Source of the DNA: Promethearchaeota archaeon
Lineage (GTDB): Archaea; Asgardarchaeota; Lokiarchaeia; Sigyniarchaeales; SOKP01
DNA length: 62,795 bases
Direction: 5' to 3'
Assembly: GCA_016839915.1 (NCBI GenBank)
Contig: JAEOTH010000174.1
Span: forward strand, 1-62,795
In this document: positions 16,045-24,875 of the stretch, piece by piece
Layout: each line of letters opens with the position of its first letter
Numbering within the stretch: position 1 is the stretch's first letter
The notes under the pieces: generated by a model
Told to the model about the DNA's origin: nothing
The model's database searches: none
What the model saw: the letters and a program-made list of their open reading frames with translations, nothing else
Translations under genes and position numbers: made by a program

Positions 16045-17307
16045 TTATTGCTTAACAAACACTTTTTCAATAATTTCAATTGCCCAATCAATATCATCCT
16101 TGGTAATAACCAAAGGTGGGGCAAATCGAATAGTTGTAGAATGGGTATCTTTTGCTAAAATTCCATTATCCTTGAGTTCTTCAACTATTTTTCTCGCATC
16201 TTCTGTAAATTCAACAGCAATTAACAACCCTTTTCCTCTAATTTCTTTAATTGGAATTCTAGTTTGCTTTTCGGCAACTTCTTTTAATCTTTTTATAAAA
16301 TACGCCCCCATTTCTTTCGCTCGCTCAGCAAGATTCTCACGTAAGTGGATATCTATTGATTTCATACCAATAGCTGCAGCTAAAGGATTTCCACCAAAAG
16401 TGCTTCCATGAGTTCCTGGGGTAATAACATCTGGACCAATCACGTCTTTTGTACTTACACATCCAGAAACGGGATAAACTCCTCCTCCAAGTGCTTTTCC
16501 TAATAATAACATATCTGGTTTTACATCTTCATGATCACAAGCAAAAAATGCTCCAGTTCTGCCAAACCCGGTTTGTATTTCGTCTAAAATCATTAAAACA
16601 TTATATTTTGTACAAATCTCTCTAACCTTTTTTAAATATCCGTCTGGAGGAACTTTTACCCCCGCTTCTCCTTGAATAGGTTCAACTAAAAAAGCAGCAA
16701 CCTTTTCTGGGCCAATTTCAAGTATTGTATTTTCTAGTTCTTCAGCATTTCCATAAGGAATGATTATAAAACCAGGGGTATAAGGTCCAAAATTACCATA
16801 ATACCGTGATGCTGAAATATCAGAACTAAAACCTACAATTGTTATTGTTCGCCCATGGAAGTTATCTCGGCAAACAATTATTTTAGCTTCATTTTTGGGA
16901 ATTTTTTTCTTGATATACCCCCATGCTCGCGCCACTTTTAAACCAGTCGATACTGCTTCTGTTCCAGTATTCATAGGAAGAGACATTATACCAGAATCAC
17001 CAGGATCATTGATATGAGGTCCAATTACTTCAGCTAACATTTTTAAGAAAGGTCCCATCATATTATTATGAAATGCACGAGAAGTTAGTGTTACTATACT
17101 TGCTTGTTCTTTTAGAGTAGCTACAATTTCAGGATGACAATGACCCGCATTTTGACTTGAGTATGCTGATAAACAATCCAAATACTTTTTCCCTTCTGGA
17201 TCATAAACCCAAACTCCTTCAGCTCTAGAAATTACAACTGGAATCGGATGATAGTTATGAGCAGCATATTTATTATCCATTTCAATAAATTCTTTCGAAG
17301 TTGGCAT
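16045..17307 (-). CDS. rocD: Ornithine aminotransferase (class III PLP aminotransferase)
   Basis: This 420-residue class III aminotransferase most resembles ornithine-oxo-acid aminotransferase. It has the N-terminal NYHPIPVVISRAEGVWVYDP, LDCLSAYSSQNAGHCHP, MNTGTEAVSTGLKVARAW, the cofactor Asp in LMILDEIQTGFGRTG and the Schiff-base lysine in LLGKALGGGVYPVSG. It would convert ornithine plus 2-oxoglutarate to glutamate semialdehyde and glutamate in the cytoplasm. It is convergent with the carbamate kinase gene (2 bp apart), so it has its own promoter. Ornithine released by the carbamoyltransferase is the obvious substrate. Other omega-amino acids are possible for this family. Confidence 0.88.
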   Translation of the reverse strand: MPTSKEFIEMDNKYAAHNYHPIPVVISRAEGVWVYDPEGKKYLDCLSAYSSQNAGHCHPEIVATLKEQASIVTLTSRAFHNNMMGPFLKMLAEVIGPHINDPGDSGIMSLPMNTGTEAVSTGLKVARAWGYIKKKIPKNEAKIIVCRDNFHGRTITIVGFSSDISASRYYGNFGPYTPGFIIIPYGNAEELENTILEIGPEKVAAFLVEPIQGEAGVKVPPDGYLKKVREICTKYNVLMILDEIQTGFGRTGAFFACDHEDVKPDMLLLGKALGGGVYPVSGCVSTKDVIGPDVITPGTHGSTFGGNPLAAAIGMKSIDIHLRENLAERAKEMGAYFIKRLKEVAEKQTRIPIKEIRGKGLLIAVEFTEDARKIVEELKDNGILAKDTHSTTIRFAPPLVITKDDIDWAIEIIEKVFVKQ

Positions 17308-17419
17308 ATAATTTCACTTTTCTTTCTTTATATACTATTCTACTTAATTATATGGACAGATTCATTAAAAATTTAGATGTTCTCTTTATAAATTTGGGAA
17401 GAAAATGGGATTTTAAGAA

Positions 17420-17434
17420 AAGCATTTATAATAA
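17420..17434 (+). promoter_or_regulatory. Candidate BRE/TATA promoter of the tldD-tldE pair
   Basis: AAGCATTTATAATAA upstream of tldD contains a TTTATAAT box with a purine-rich stretch before it. It lies about 65-75 bp before the tldD ATG. The rest of the 190 bp divergent gap between the ornithine aminotransferase and tldD is AT-rich, and I see no other signal in it. Confidence 0.3.
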
Positions 17435-17497
17435 AATTAAATAGATAGAATTAAAAAACATTAGAAACTTAGAAATCTAATTAAAATAGGTGATAAA

Positions 17498-18922
17498 ATG
17501 TTTGATAAATTACAGACAATCATCTCAAAAATTGAATCGAAAGGTGCTGATTTTGTCGATGCACGTTATGATGAGCTCTTAACCAGGACAATCGTTAAAG
17601 AAAATGAGAGAATTGAAGAATGTAAGACAATTAAAAGAGCTGGAGTTGGTTTTAACGTATATTATAAAGGAGCGATAGGGTATGCATTTTCAGCTGATCT
17701 ATCATCAAAAATATTAGAACAGGCGGCTAATGATGCATTGGGGATTGCAAAAGCAAGTTCCCACGCTATTAATATCAAATTAGAAATTGAGCCTTTACAG
17801 CCCACAACTGAGTTGAATCTTAAACTTAACATAAAAGAACCAGCTTGGTTGAGTGATTTAGATGAAAAAATGGAATTATTGAAGAGAGGAGAAATTTCTG
17901 CTAAAGAATATGGTGAAAACATAACTTCATTAAAACTAATGTATGGCGAGTTATCAGGAGAGAAAATATTTACAAATTCTGAAGGAACAGAAATTCAATG
18001 GAATCCACTCCTTCTTGAATTAATATGTATTGTAACAAGTAAAAATCAACAAGGAGATTTAGCTACTGGGTATGAAGCAAAAAATGGTTCAACTGGACTG
18101 GAATACTTTAAAAATAAAGATTCTACACCTGAAGATATTGGAAAGAATGCCGCTCTGATGGCTAAAGAAAAGATGACGGCAAAAGCAGCACCTGCAGGAA
18201 AGTTTTCAGTACTTTGTGAGAATATTCTAGCTGGTGTTCTAGCCCATGAAACTTTTGGTCATTTAACTGAGGGAGATTTTATCATTTCAAAAGGAAGTCC
18301 ACTTCACGATAAATTAGGAGAAACTTTAGGTTCTGAATATGTTACTATTATAGATGAGGGTGTTCTCCATACAGATTATACATTGAAGGGATTATGGTTA
18401 CCATATGATGATCAAGGAGTCAAAACAAAGCGCTCTGTTCTCATTGAAAAAGGAATACTGAAGGAGTTTTTACATTCACGAGCAACAGCAAAAATATTAA
18501 AAGTAGAACCTACAGGTAATGCTAGGGCTGTAAATTTTACATTTGCTCCTATACCAAGAATGAAAAATACTTATTTTACACCAGGAGATTTAACTGAGGA
18601 AGAAGCATTAAAACAATTAGATACAGGTATTTATGCTATTAAAAGTTTAGGAGGGAGTACGGAATTTGACGGTTCATTTATTTTTCAAGCCCTCAAAGGT
18701 TATTGGGTTGAAAATGGAGAGAAACAGTATCCTTTAAAAGATGTGGCACTATCAGGGAATATTCTAGAGTTACTAAAGAATATACGAGGTGCGACTAAAG
18801 ATCTAGAAATATTCAGTTCATTTTTTGGTGGGTGCGGTAAAGATGGGCAAGCCCCATTGCCTTGTGGTATTGGAGGACCAAAGCTGATAATTGATAATGT
18901 TCGTTTTGGGGGTGAGCAATAA
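17498..18922 (+). CDS. tldD: TldD metallopeptidase subunit
   Basis: This 474-residue protein is TldD, one half of the TldD/TldE metallopeptidase that degrades or trims unfolded and modified peptides. The zinc-binding HExxxH is visible in LAHETFGHLTEGDF near residues 250-255. The later GLWLPYDDQGVKTKRSVLIEKG, a ring of glycines (SGNILELLKNIRGATKDLE) and the cysteine-containing C-terminus are typical. A GGTGATAAA sequence precedes the ATG. The partner tldE follows after 2 bp, with its ribosome-binding sequence inside the tldD 3' end. No ribosomally made peptide precursor was recognised nearby. Confidence 0.93.
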   Translation: MFDKLQTIISKIESKGADFVDARYDELLTRTIVKENERIEECKTIKRAGVGFNVYYKGAIGYAFSADLSSKILEQAANDALGIAKASSHAINIKLEIEPLQPTTELNLKLNIKEPAWLSDLDEKMELLKRGEISAKEYGENITSLKLMYGELSGEKIFTNSEGTEIQWNPLLLELICIVTSKNQQGDLATGYEAKNGSTGLEYFKNKDSTPEDIGKNAALMAKEKMTAKAAPAGKFSVLCENILAGVLAHETFGHLTEGDFIISKGSPLHDKLGETLGSEYVTIIDEGVLHTDYTLKGLWLPYDDQGVKTKRSVLIEKGILKEFLHSRATAKILKVEPTGNARAVNFTFAPIPRMKNTYFTPGDLTEEEALKQLDTGIYAIKSLGGSTEFDGSFIFQALKGYWVENGEKQYPLKDVALSGNILELLKNIRGATKDLEIFSSFFGGCGKDGQAPLPCGIGGPKLIIDNVRFGGEQ

Positions 18923-18924
18923 CA

Positions 18925-20298
18925 GTGACTTCAGATTTTGATGACTGGGAATCTGATCTCCTCGCTCGTATTGAACGAGGTTTAAAATTCAGTAAATCTT
19001 TGGGTATTGATGCTCTTGAATTATATGCTACTAATTCACGCTCGCTAAATGTTAAACTAAGAGGTGGGATGATTGATGCTACTCAAGGAGGAAATATTGG
19101 GGTAGGCTGTCGTTGTTTGACAGGTAGAAAGATTGGATTTGCTTCTGCTTCAGGAATTACTGATTCTGCTGTAGATTTTGCGATAAAATCAGCTTTGAGT
19201 ATCTCTAAAACTCTTCCTGATGAAGATAATCGTTGGAGTAATTTTGTCCAAACATCAGAAATAGGTAAAAATGGAATAATTGATACATCTGTGCTTGAAA
19301 TTAGTAGTGAAGAAATTGTTAATGGTGTTAATTCAATTTCTAAAGAAGCTAAAGATTATGATTCACACGTTTCATCTATCGATAGTATGATATCCATAGG
19401 GTATAGTGCATTTGCAGTTGGAAATACCGAAGGATTAGCAAAAACAAGTAGAACTACTTTTGGAATAATTGAAGCTTATGTTGTAGCGTCTGAAAAATTA
19501 AAAACTAAGACAGGAGTTGGATTCTTAGTGGGGAGAGGTGCCCCTAAATTTAAAGGAATAGGGGAATACGCTGCTAAAAAAGCTGTTAAATTATTAAATT
19601 CAAAATCTTTAGAAAAAACAGGACAGATGAACGTAATACTTAATAGTTTAGCCGCTAGCGAATTTATGAACGCAGGATTAAGTAATAGTATAAATGGTCA
19701 AAGTGTTATTGAGGGAAGAAGCGTATTTGCTGAAAGACTTGGTGAAAAAGTTGGAGTACCTTCTTTAACAATATATGATGATGGTCAAATGGCTGGAGAT
19801 CCAAATATGGTTGGTATTGATGATGAGGGTTTCCCCCGTAAAACAACTCTAATAATAGATAAAGGAGTTTTGAAGAATTTTATTTTTAACCAGTATTATT
19901 GTAATATTTCTTCGACTAAAAATACTGGTAATGCAAAAAGGAGTGGCCCTCAATCATATGAATCTCTACCAAAAATTTCACCTAATTCAATTTCTGTTGT
20001 TCCAGGAAAGAGAAAAATTGATGATATAGCCTCTGATATAAATAATGGGATATTAGTGGAAGATATTTTATTAGGTTTGCATACTTCTGATCCAATTTCC
20101 GGAGATTTCTCGATTGTAGCTCCGAATTGTTATAAAATAGAAAATGGGGAGATAAAAGAACCTCTAGAACCATTATCTATGGCAGGTAATATGTACAAAG
20201 CGTTTAACCAAATTCTTGTTTTAGGGAATGAAACTAAATTAACACCATTTGGAATGGTTCCCGCGATAGCATTTAAAGATTTCACTATCTCAGGTTAA
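18925..20298 (+). CDS. tldE: TldE/PmbA metallopeptidase partner subunit
   Basis: This 457-residue protein is the TldE (PmbA) partner of TldD. It has the shared TldD/PmbA fold (ALELYATNSRSLNVKLRGGMIDATQGG at the N-terminus, VIEGRSVFAERLGEKVG and YYCNISSTKNTGNAKR in the middle) but lacks the HExxxH, as expected for the non-catalytic partner. The start is GTG, with GGGGGTGAG overlapping the last codons of tldD, so translation is coupled. The two chains normally form a heterodimer with one active site. Confidence 0.92.
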   Translation: MTSDFDDWESDLLARIERGLKFSKSLGIDALELYATNSRSLNVKLRGGMIDATQGGNIGVGCRCLTGRKIGFASASGITDSAVDFAIKSALSISKTLPDEDNRWSNFVQTSEIGKNGIIDTSVLEISSEEIVNGVNSISKEAKDYDSHVSSIDSMISIGYSAFAVGNTEGLAKTSRTTFGIIEAYVVASEKLKTKTGVGFLVGRGAPKFKGIGEYAAKKAVKLLNSKSLEKTGQMNVILNSLAASEFMNAGLSNSINGQSVIEGRSVFAERLGEKVGVPSLTIYDDGQMAGDPNMVGIDDEGFPRKTTLIIDKGVLKNFIFNQYYCNISSTKNTGNAKRSGPQSYESLPKISPNSISVVPGKRKIDDIASDINNGILVEDILLGLHTSDPISGDFSIVAPNCYKIENGEIKEPLEPLSMAGNMYKAFNQILVLGNETKLTPFGMVPAIAFKDFTISG

Positions 20299-20386
20299 AA
20301 ATTAAATTTGATATTATTTTTAATTTCAATTATTATAAAGAAATATTCTAAAAATTAAATAGTATAAAAGCAAAAATAAAGTAAGA

Positions 20387-22348
20387 ATGGAAAAAAAAGA
20401 TCTTAAGTTTCTTAGAAAAATAGGTATTTTAATTCTATGTCTCACATTTTCGCTCACATTTTTATTTGTAAATAAATCGGTAAGCTATTCGAGGTATGAA
20501 CGTGTTCAATTTCAATCAGCTGGAGCAACACTATATGCAAATTTATATTATCCATCAAAGCCTCTTGCCTTTCAGGAAAATAGGCCTTTGATTATTTATT
20601 GCCACGGCATTGGAAGCCAGAGAGATTTTGATCTTAGAATTCCAATTGAACTCACTAAACGTGGTTTTTATTTAGCAGCATTAGATTATCAAGGACACGG
20701 AGAGAGTACTGGTAGCATTAATAATATGGTTCCAATTGAAAATATTCCAGCAGTAGCCCAAGACTGTTCTAGGTTGCTAGACAAATTGGAGACAATGCCA
20801 TTTTACTCAAATGTAAATACCTCTCAGATTGGTCTAATCGGTCATTCACTTGGAGGGATGGTTGTCTTAATGAACCAAGCGTTAGATGATCGATTCAAGG
20901 TAACAGTCGCATGGGCTCCAGCTGTTAACTTCGATCCATCCCTGTTAGGAATTACCGATCCAGATTGGATTGCTTATATTCCTGTTTCTATACTAAATAT
21001 GACAAATTCAGAGAATCTTTTAATTATCATGCATGTCAATGATGAAGTTTTAGATTTTACTGAAAATGCCATACAAGCTCAATTATTAACAAATTGTACT
21101 GTAATTCCTGTAACAGGGGTCTTAATAGGAGGAGGTCACCAGCTATTTTCAGATGGAGTAATTATTGAATCTATAAATTGGTTCGAAGCCCATTTTTTTA
21201 ACTCTGAAACATTGAATGGGCCAATTCGTGTTTCTTTCATGATTAATTATATATTTCTATTTCTAACGCTTGGAATATTAATCGCAATAGTATTATCTTT
21301 AACTTCATATACCTCAAAATATTTTACATTAGAGGAAAAAGAAGAAATAACTGTCAAATCAAAAAAGAAGCACTCTTTTAAAAAAGTTAAGCAAAGCATA
21401 AAACTAATTAAGATAGGTCTTTACTCTGGAGCATTTGTTATAAATTGGTTATTATTTGAATATTATTTTGGTTTGATAGGTATTTTCTACGCTTCACTTA
21501 TAATTACATTGATTTATTTAATAGGGACCTTAAGTATTCGTTTTAGGAAACTTATGAAAAAAGAAGAGAAATCTAATATTAAAGAGTTTATCATTTCCAA
21601 ACTTCGGTTGAAACATTTCATTTATTCAATGTTTTTCACAATTTACTTTCTTGTAGTTTCAATTCTTTTTCTAATTTCTTATCCATCAGCACCATTACCA
21701 CAATCACCGTTCCTGGATGGAGCATTATTTTTTATGATCATATTTTTAATTGCAAGCATAACTTTATCATTTTCCTTTGGATTTGTCCTGTTTTATCTAG
21801 ATAAAAAACAGCAAATTAGGTTGAAGTTTAAAATTAATATAAGAAATATTAAGATTCAAAATAAACGTCTTGTAAGAATTTTTCTTTATTCATTTGCCTG
21901 TTCTTTCTATTTTATTATAATATACTTAACATTTTCATTTTCATATCCATTTGCTTTTATGTGGCCTTCAAACTATATCAACTATGTATTAACTGAGATT
22001 GCTCTACCTATTTTATTCTCAATGGAGCTTCTTTACAGGAAGCTAATCTATCCGAATTTATCATTTCTGAATGAAAAATCTAAACGAAGAGCTATAATAA
22101 TTATTGCTGTTATTATTCAAATCACTCTCATGTTTTTAACTCAGACATGGTCTTTTTTTCCATCAGTTCTATTTACCTATTTTATGTTTTTATTTGTAAT
22201 TATTCAGAATACCTTAATTTATGAGCATACTCATAATTTTCCTGCGGTAGTGCTAAGTTCTTTTAATATTATACAAATATTTTTCGCTGCGGTTATATCC
22301 AATGCTTTAGGAATTGGATCTGCCTTGCATTCTTTTGTTAGCCTATAA
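20387..22348 (+). CDS. Membrane-anchored alpha/beta hydrolase with multi-helix C-terminal domain
   Basis: This 653-residue protein starts with one membrane helix (about residues 11-30). An alpha/beta-hydrolase domain (about 35-280) follows, with the oxyanion-type strand YCHGIGSQ, LDYQGHGESTG and the nucleophile elbow GHSLGG near residues 157-162. A second half of about eight membrane helices completes the protein (for example VSFMINYIFLFLTLGILIAIVLSL, FIIIYLTFSFSYPFAFMWPSNYI). The hydrolase domain should face outside the cell, judged from the single N-terminal helix. The substrate is unknown; lipid, ester or peptide are possible. The fusion with a long membrane module is uncommon in bacteria. 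It appears monocistronic, with tldE upstream and the RAM transporter downstream. Confidence 0.75.
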   Translation: MEKKDLKFLRKIGILILCLTFSLTFLFVNKSVSYSRYERVQFQSAGATLYANLYYPSKPLAFQENRPLIIYCHGIGSQRDFDLRIPIELTKRGFYLAALDYQGHGESTGSINNMVPIENIPAVAQDCSRLLDKLETMPFYSNVNTSQIGLIGHSLGGMVVLMNQALDDRFKVTVAWAPAVNFDPSLLGITDPDWIAYIPVSILNMTNSENLLIIMHVNDEVLDFTENAIQAQLLTNCTVIPVTGVLIGGGHQLFSDGVIIESINWFEAHFFNSETLNGPIRVSFMINYIFLFLTLGILIAIVLSLTSYTSKYFTLEEKEEITVKSKKKHSFKKVKQSIKLIKIGLYSGAFVINWLLFEYYFGLIGIFYASLIITLIYLIGTLSIRFRKLMKKEEKSNIKEFIISKLRLKHFIYSMFFTIYFLVVSILFLISYPSAPLPQSPFLDGALFFMIIFLIASITLSFSFGFVLFYLDKKQQIRLKFKINIRNIKIQNKRLVRIFLYSFACSFYFIIIYLTFSFSYPFAFMWPSNYINYVLTEIALPILFSMELLYRKLIYPNLSFLNEKSKRRAIIIIAVIIQITLMFLTQTWSFFPSVLFTYFMFLFVIIQNTLIYEHTHNFPAVVLSSFNIIQIFFAAVISNALGIGSALHSFVSL

Positions 22349-22417
22349 TTATATAATAAACAACTCATTTTTTATGATATAATTGTGTTAAGTTATTTCA
22401 ACAAATAAGCTAGAACT

Positions 22418-23740
22418 ATGCAAAACAAGCTGATTATTAATATAATTTTGGCAAATTTACTATGGAGCTTTATTCCAGTAATTGTAGAAGATTTATTTTT
22501 AGAAATATCCATCTTAATGGTGATTTTTTTAAGATTTCTTATTTCTGGATTTGCATTATTAATTATAGCTATTATACTTGTAATAATTAATAATAGAATA
22601 TCACACAATGCATCAATATCATTTAGATTTCTATTTAAAAATTTATTACATAAGAATAGAAGATTTTTTGACATAAAAAATATCACATATTACTTTTATT
22701 TAGGGTTTTTTGGTATAATTCTTAACATTATATTTTTCTTTTTAACCTTAAAGACTACTTCAATTACATTTACGATGATAGGATTTCTTTTAAGTGTCAT
22801 TTTTATTGCTTTTTATGAAAAAGGGGTGAATTTTGAGAAATTTGACATCTTTAAGGTACTTTATATCATAATTTTATTTTTTTCTATTATTATCTTGGTA
22901 TTTGTGGGTAGTACAGGAGCCGCATTACAAGGTAGGCCTCTGATGTTAAATGGGGTAATTTATTTACTCATTTTTAGTATATCAATTTCTTTTCTCTACA
23001 TTGTCATAAATAGAGATGCATATTCAGGAGAAGAAATTAAAATAATTAATAAAAATAAGAATTACAAAATACCTCGATTTCTCATTAAAATGTCAATATC
23101 TTTTTTAATTGGGGTAATTTGTATGATCCCAATATTACTATTCATATATGTATTACCAATCGAAACTGATTTAACCAATGAAATTTCAACTTTTTTTGCT
23201 CAGTTTGGAAGTTTATTTTTAATTTTAGGTAGATGGGAATTAATTTTTTTGATAGTTTTTTCAACAATTATCCCATATCTATTAATTTTTGTAGCAAATG
23301 TTAATTGGAAATCCACAGATTTAACTTATAGTCAATGGAGTAGTATTTTAAATTTAATAGATCCTATGGGTTCCATTATTTTTTCAGTAATTTTAGTCAA
23401 CGAGTATTTTCCTCTTGAATTATTGATTATTATAATATTTTTATTAGTTTTTACGTTCGTATTTAGATATTCTCATGAAGTTAAGAATTTAGTTCAAGCA
23501 GTAATATTAGTGAGATTGAAAAAAGGTTCAACTGATAGAACAGCCTTACGTATTTTTAAATATTACGGAATAACATCGATATTTGTCTTAATTGGAACTC
23601 ATGATTTGTTATTAAAAGTAAAAATAAGTTCTATAAAAGATTTTTATAGACTCATCAATATCAGATTGAAACCTTTAAAAGATATTGAAGATATTGAGAT
23701 TTTATTTATTAATAAAGTTATTAAAACACAAACTTATTAA
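22418..23740 (+). CDS. DMT/EamA-type transporter with fused C-terminal RAM (Lrp/AsnC effector) domain
   Basis: This 440-residue protein begins with a DMT-superfamily membrane part of about ten helices (residues about 1-355; it opens NIILANLLWSFIPVIVEDLF, has FLRFLISGFALLII, and ends with a second EamA-like half containing YSQWSSILNLIDPMGSIIFS). The last ~80 residues (from LVQAVILVRLKKG) read as an Lrp/AsnC-type RAM domain. They match the beta-alpha-beta-beta-alpha-beta pattern in which a small molecule, usually an amino acid, is bound between subunits (ITSIFVLIGTHDLLLKVKISS, then IEDIEILFINKVIK). The next gene encodes a free RAM domain. The position beside the lysine aminomutase genes suggests transport of lysine or a product, gated by effector binding. 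The substrate is inference. Confidence 0.78.
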   Translation: MQNKLIINIILANLLWSFIPVIVEDLFLEISILMVIFLRFLISGFALLIIAIILVIINNRISHNASISFRFLFKNLLHKNRRFFDIKNITYYFYLGFFGIILNIIFFFLTLKTTSITFTMIGFLLSVIFIAFYEKGVNFEKFDIFKVLYIIILFFSIIILVFVGSTGAALQGRPLMLNGVIYLLIFSISISFLYIVINRDAYSGEEIKIINKNKNYKIPRFLIKMSISFLIGVICMIPILLFIYVLPIETDLTNEISTFFAQFGSLFLILGRWELIFLIVFSTIIPYLLIFVANVNWKSTDLTYSQWSSILNLIDPMGSIIFSVILVNEYFPLELLIIIIFLLVFTFVFRYSHEVKNLVQAVILVRLKKGSTDRTALRIFKYYGITSIFVLIGTHDLLLKVKISSIKDFYRLINIRLKPLKDIEDIEILFINKVIKTQTY

Positions 23741-23759
23741 ATGAGAGATGGCTTAAGAT

Positions 23760-24005
23760 ATGGCAATAAAGGCAATCATGTTATGTAAGTTAGGTATCAG
23801 TGTAATAAAACCTGTAATTGAAGAATTGAAAAAGATTCCCCAAATCACTAAAGTGTTGTCTTTAACAGGGGATTATGATGCTTTAGCTGAAATAATAGTA
23901 GAAACACCTGAGGAATTATATGAGATATTTGCAAATAAAATCGATATGATTGATGGAATCACAGCTTCTAATACCCATATGGTAATGAAAGAATTTACAA
24001 AATAA
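23760..24005 (+). CDS. Stand-alone RAM (Lrp/AsnC ligand-binding) domain protein
   Basis: This 81-residue protein is a single RAM domain without a DNA-binding helix-turn-helix. It has AIKAIMLCKLGI, then helix VIKPVIEELKKIPQITKV, the ligand-loop LTGDYDALAEIIV, a second helix (PEELYEIFANKI) and the final strand NTHMVMKEF. Such proteins oligomerise and bind amino acids. The gene starts 19 bp behind the transporter gene that also ends in a RAM domain, so the two could form mixed assemblies on the membrane or share an effector. It converges on kamE, the end of the lysine 5,6-aminomutase operon. A direct role in transcription is unlikely without a partner. Confidence 0.88.
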   Translation: MAIKAIMLCKLGISVIKPVIEELKKIPQITKVLSLTGDYDALAEIIVETPEELYEIFANKIDMIDGITASNTHMVMKEFTK

Positions 24006-24017
24006 TTATAGAAGCTT

Positions 24018-24096
24018 TCTTATAAGTCTAATCATAAAAAATGCAAATTTGTTTGAATATCAAAACTTCTTTAAAAAAATTTTGAGACTTATAAGA
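24018..24096. repeat. 12-bp inverted repeat between converging genes
   Basis: TCTTATAAGTCT-type arms (24018-24029 and 24085-24096) are perfect reverse complements of each other, separated by 55 AT-rich bases. The right arm overlaps the kamE stop codon. The position between two convergent genes suggests a bidirectional terminator or an RNA-processing stem. The long loop is unusual, and the function is inference. Confidence 0.5.
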
Positions 24097-24874
24097 TATT
24101 TCTTTTAACCAGTTGTTTTATAGCAAAAGATGCTACTATTTCAGCGTAAGTCCCTGGACCAAAACCAGCGTCATATCCTAATTCCTTTGCTAATTCATTA
24201 TTTATTCTAGGACCACCACAAATAAGGACAACCTTATCTCTTATTCCTTCCGCTTCCAGAAGATCAACTAATTGAGTTAGATTTTTTACATGTATATCTT
24301 TCTGTGTAACTGTCTGGGAAACAAGTAAAACATCAGCGTTGAGTTCAATTGCTTTTTTAACAAATTCTTCATTCGAAACTTGACTACCTAAATTGAAAGC
24401 CTTGATCATTTCATAGTTCTCAAGACCATAATGACCAGCAAAACCTTTCATATTAATAATAGCATCAATTCCTACAGTATGAGCATCTGTACCCGTAGAT
24501 GCCCCAAGTATAACTAGCTTACGTCCAATTTTCTCTTTGATAAATGAATTAATCTGTTCCTTTGACATAACATCAACTTCTACAGTATCTATTTTAATTT
24601 TAGTATAATTGATTGTATGAATTGACTTTCCATAGATTACAAAAAATGTAAATCCTTTGTCTAATGCTGATAAATAAGCAATTTCTGGATCTTTTAACCC
24701 CATTTTTTCTGCGAGTTCTTTAGCTGCTTTAATTGCCTTTTCATCATGATTAATAGGAAGAGTAAAACTTACTTGTATTTTTCCATCATTCATTGTATCT
24801 CCATATGGTTTAATTCTTGTTAAATCAAGATCCTTATCAAGTACTTCCTTTTCAATAGAATATGGATCTCCCAT
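24089..24874 (-). CDS. kamE: Lysine 5,6-aminomutase beta subunit (B12-binding)
   Basis: This 261-residue subunit carries the cobalamin-binding domain of lysine 5,6-aminomutase. The B12 motif DxHxxG is seen as TDAHTVGID near residues 129-136, followed by MLLVS- and GG-type Rossmann strands (ADVLLVSQTVTQKD, KVVLICGGPRINNELAKELGYDAGFGPGTYA). With KamD it moves the terminal amino group of beta-lysine to carbon 5, using adenosylcobalamin and PLP. The start lies 1 bp beyond the kamD stop, and the sequence AAAGGAGGGTG within the last kamD codons is a strong ribosome-binding site, so the subunits are translationally coupled. It is convergent with the RAM gene. Confidence 0.95.
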   Translation of the reverse strand: MGDPYSIEKEVLDKDLDLTRIKPYGDTMNDGKIQVSFTLPINHDEKAIKAAKELAEKMGLKDPEIAYLSALDKGFTFFVIYGKSIHTINYTKIKIDTVEVDVMSKEQINSFIKEKIGRKLVILGASTGTDAHTVGIDAIINMKGFAGHYGLENYEMIKAFNLGSQVSNEEFVKKAIELNADVLLVSQTVTQKDIHVKNLTQLVDLLEAEGIRDKVVLICGGPRINNELAKELGYDAGFGPGTYAEIVASFAIKQLVKRNIL

Positions 24875-24875
24875 T

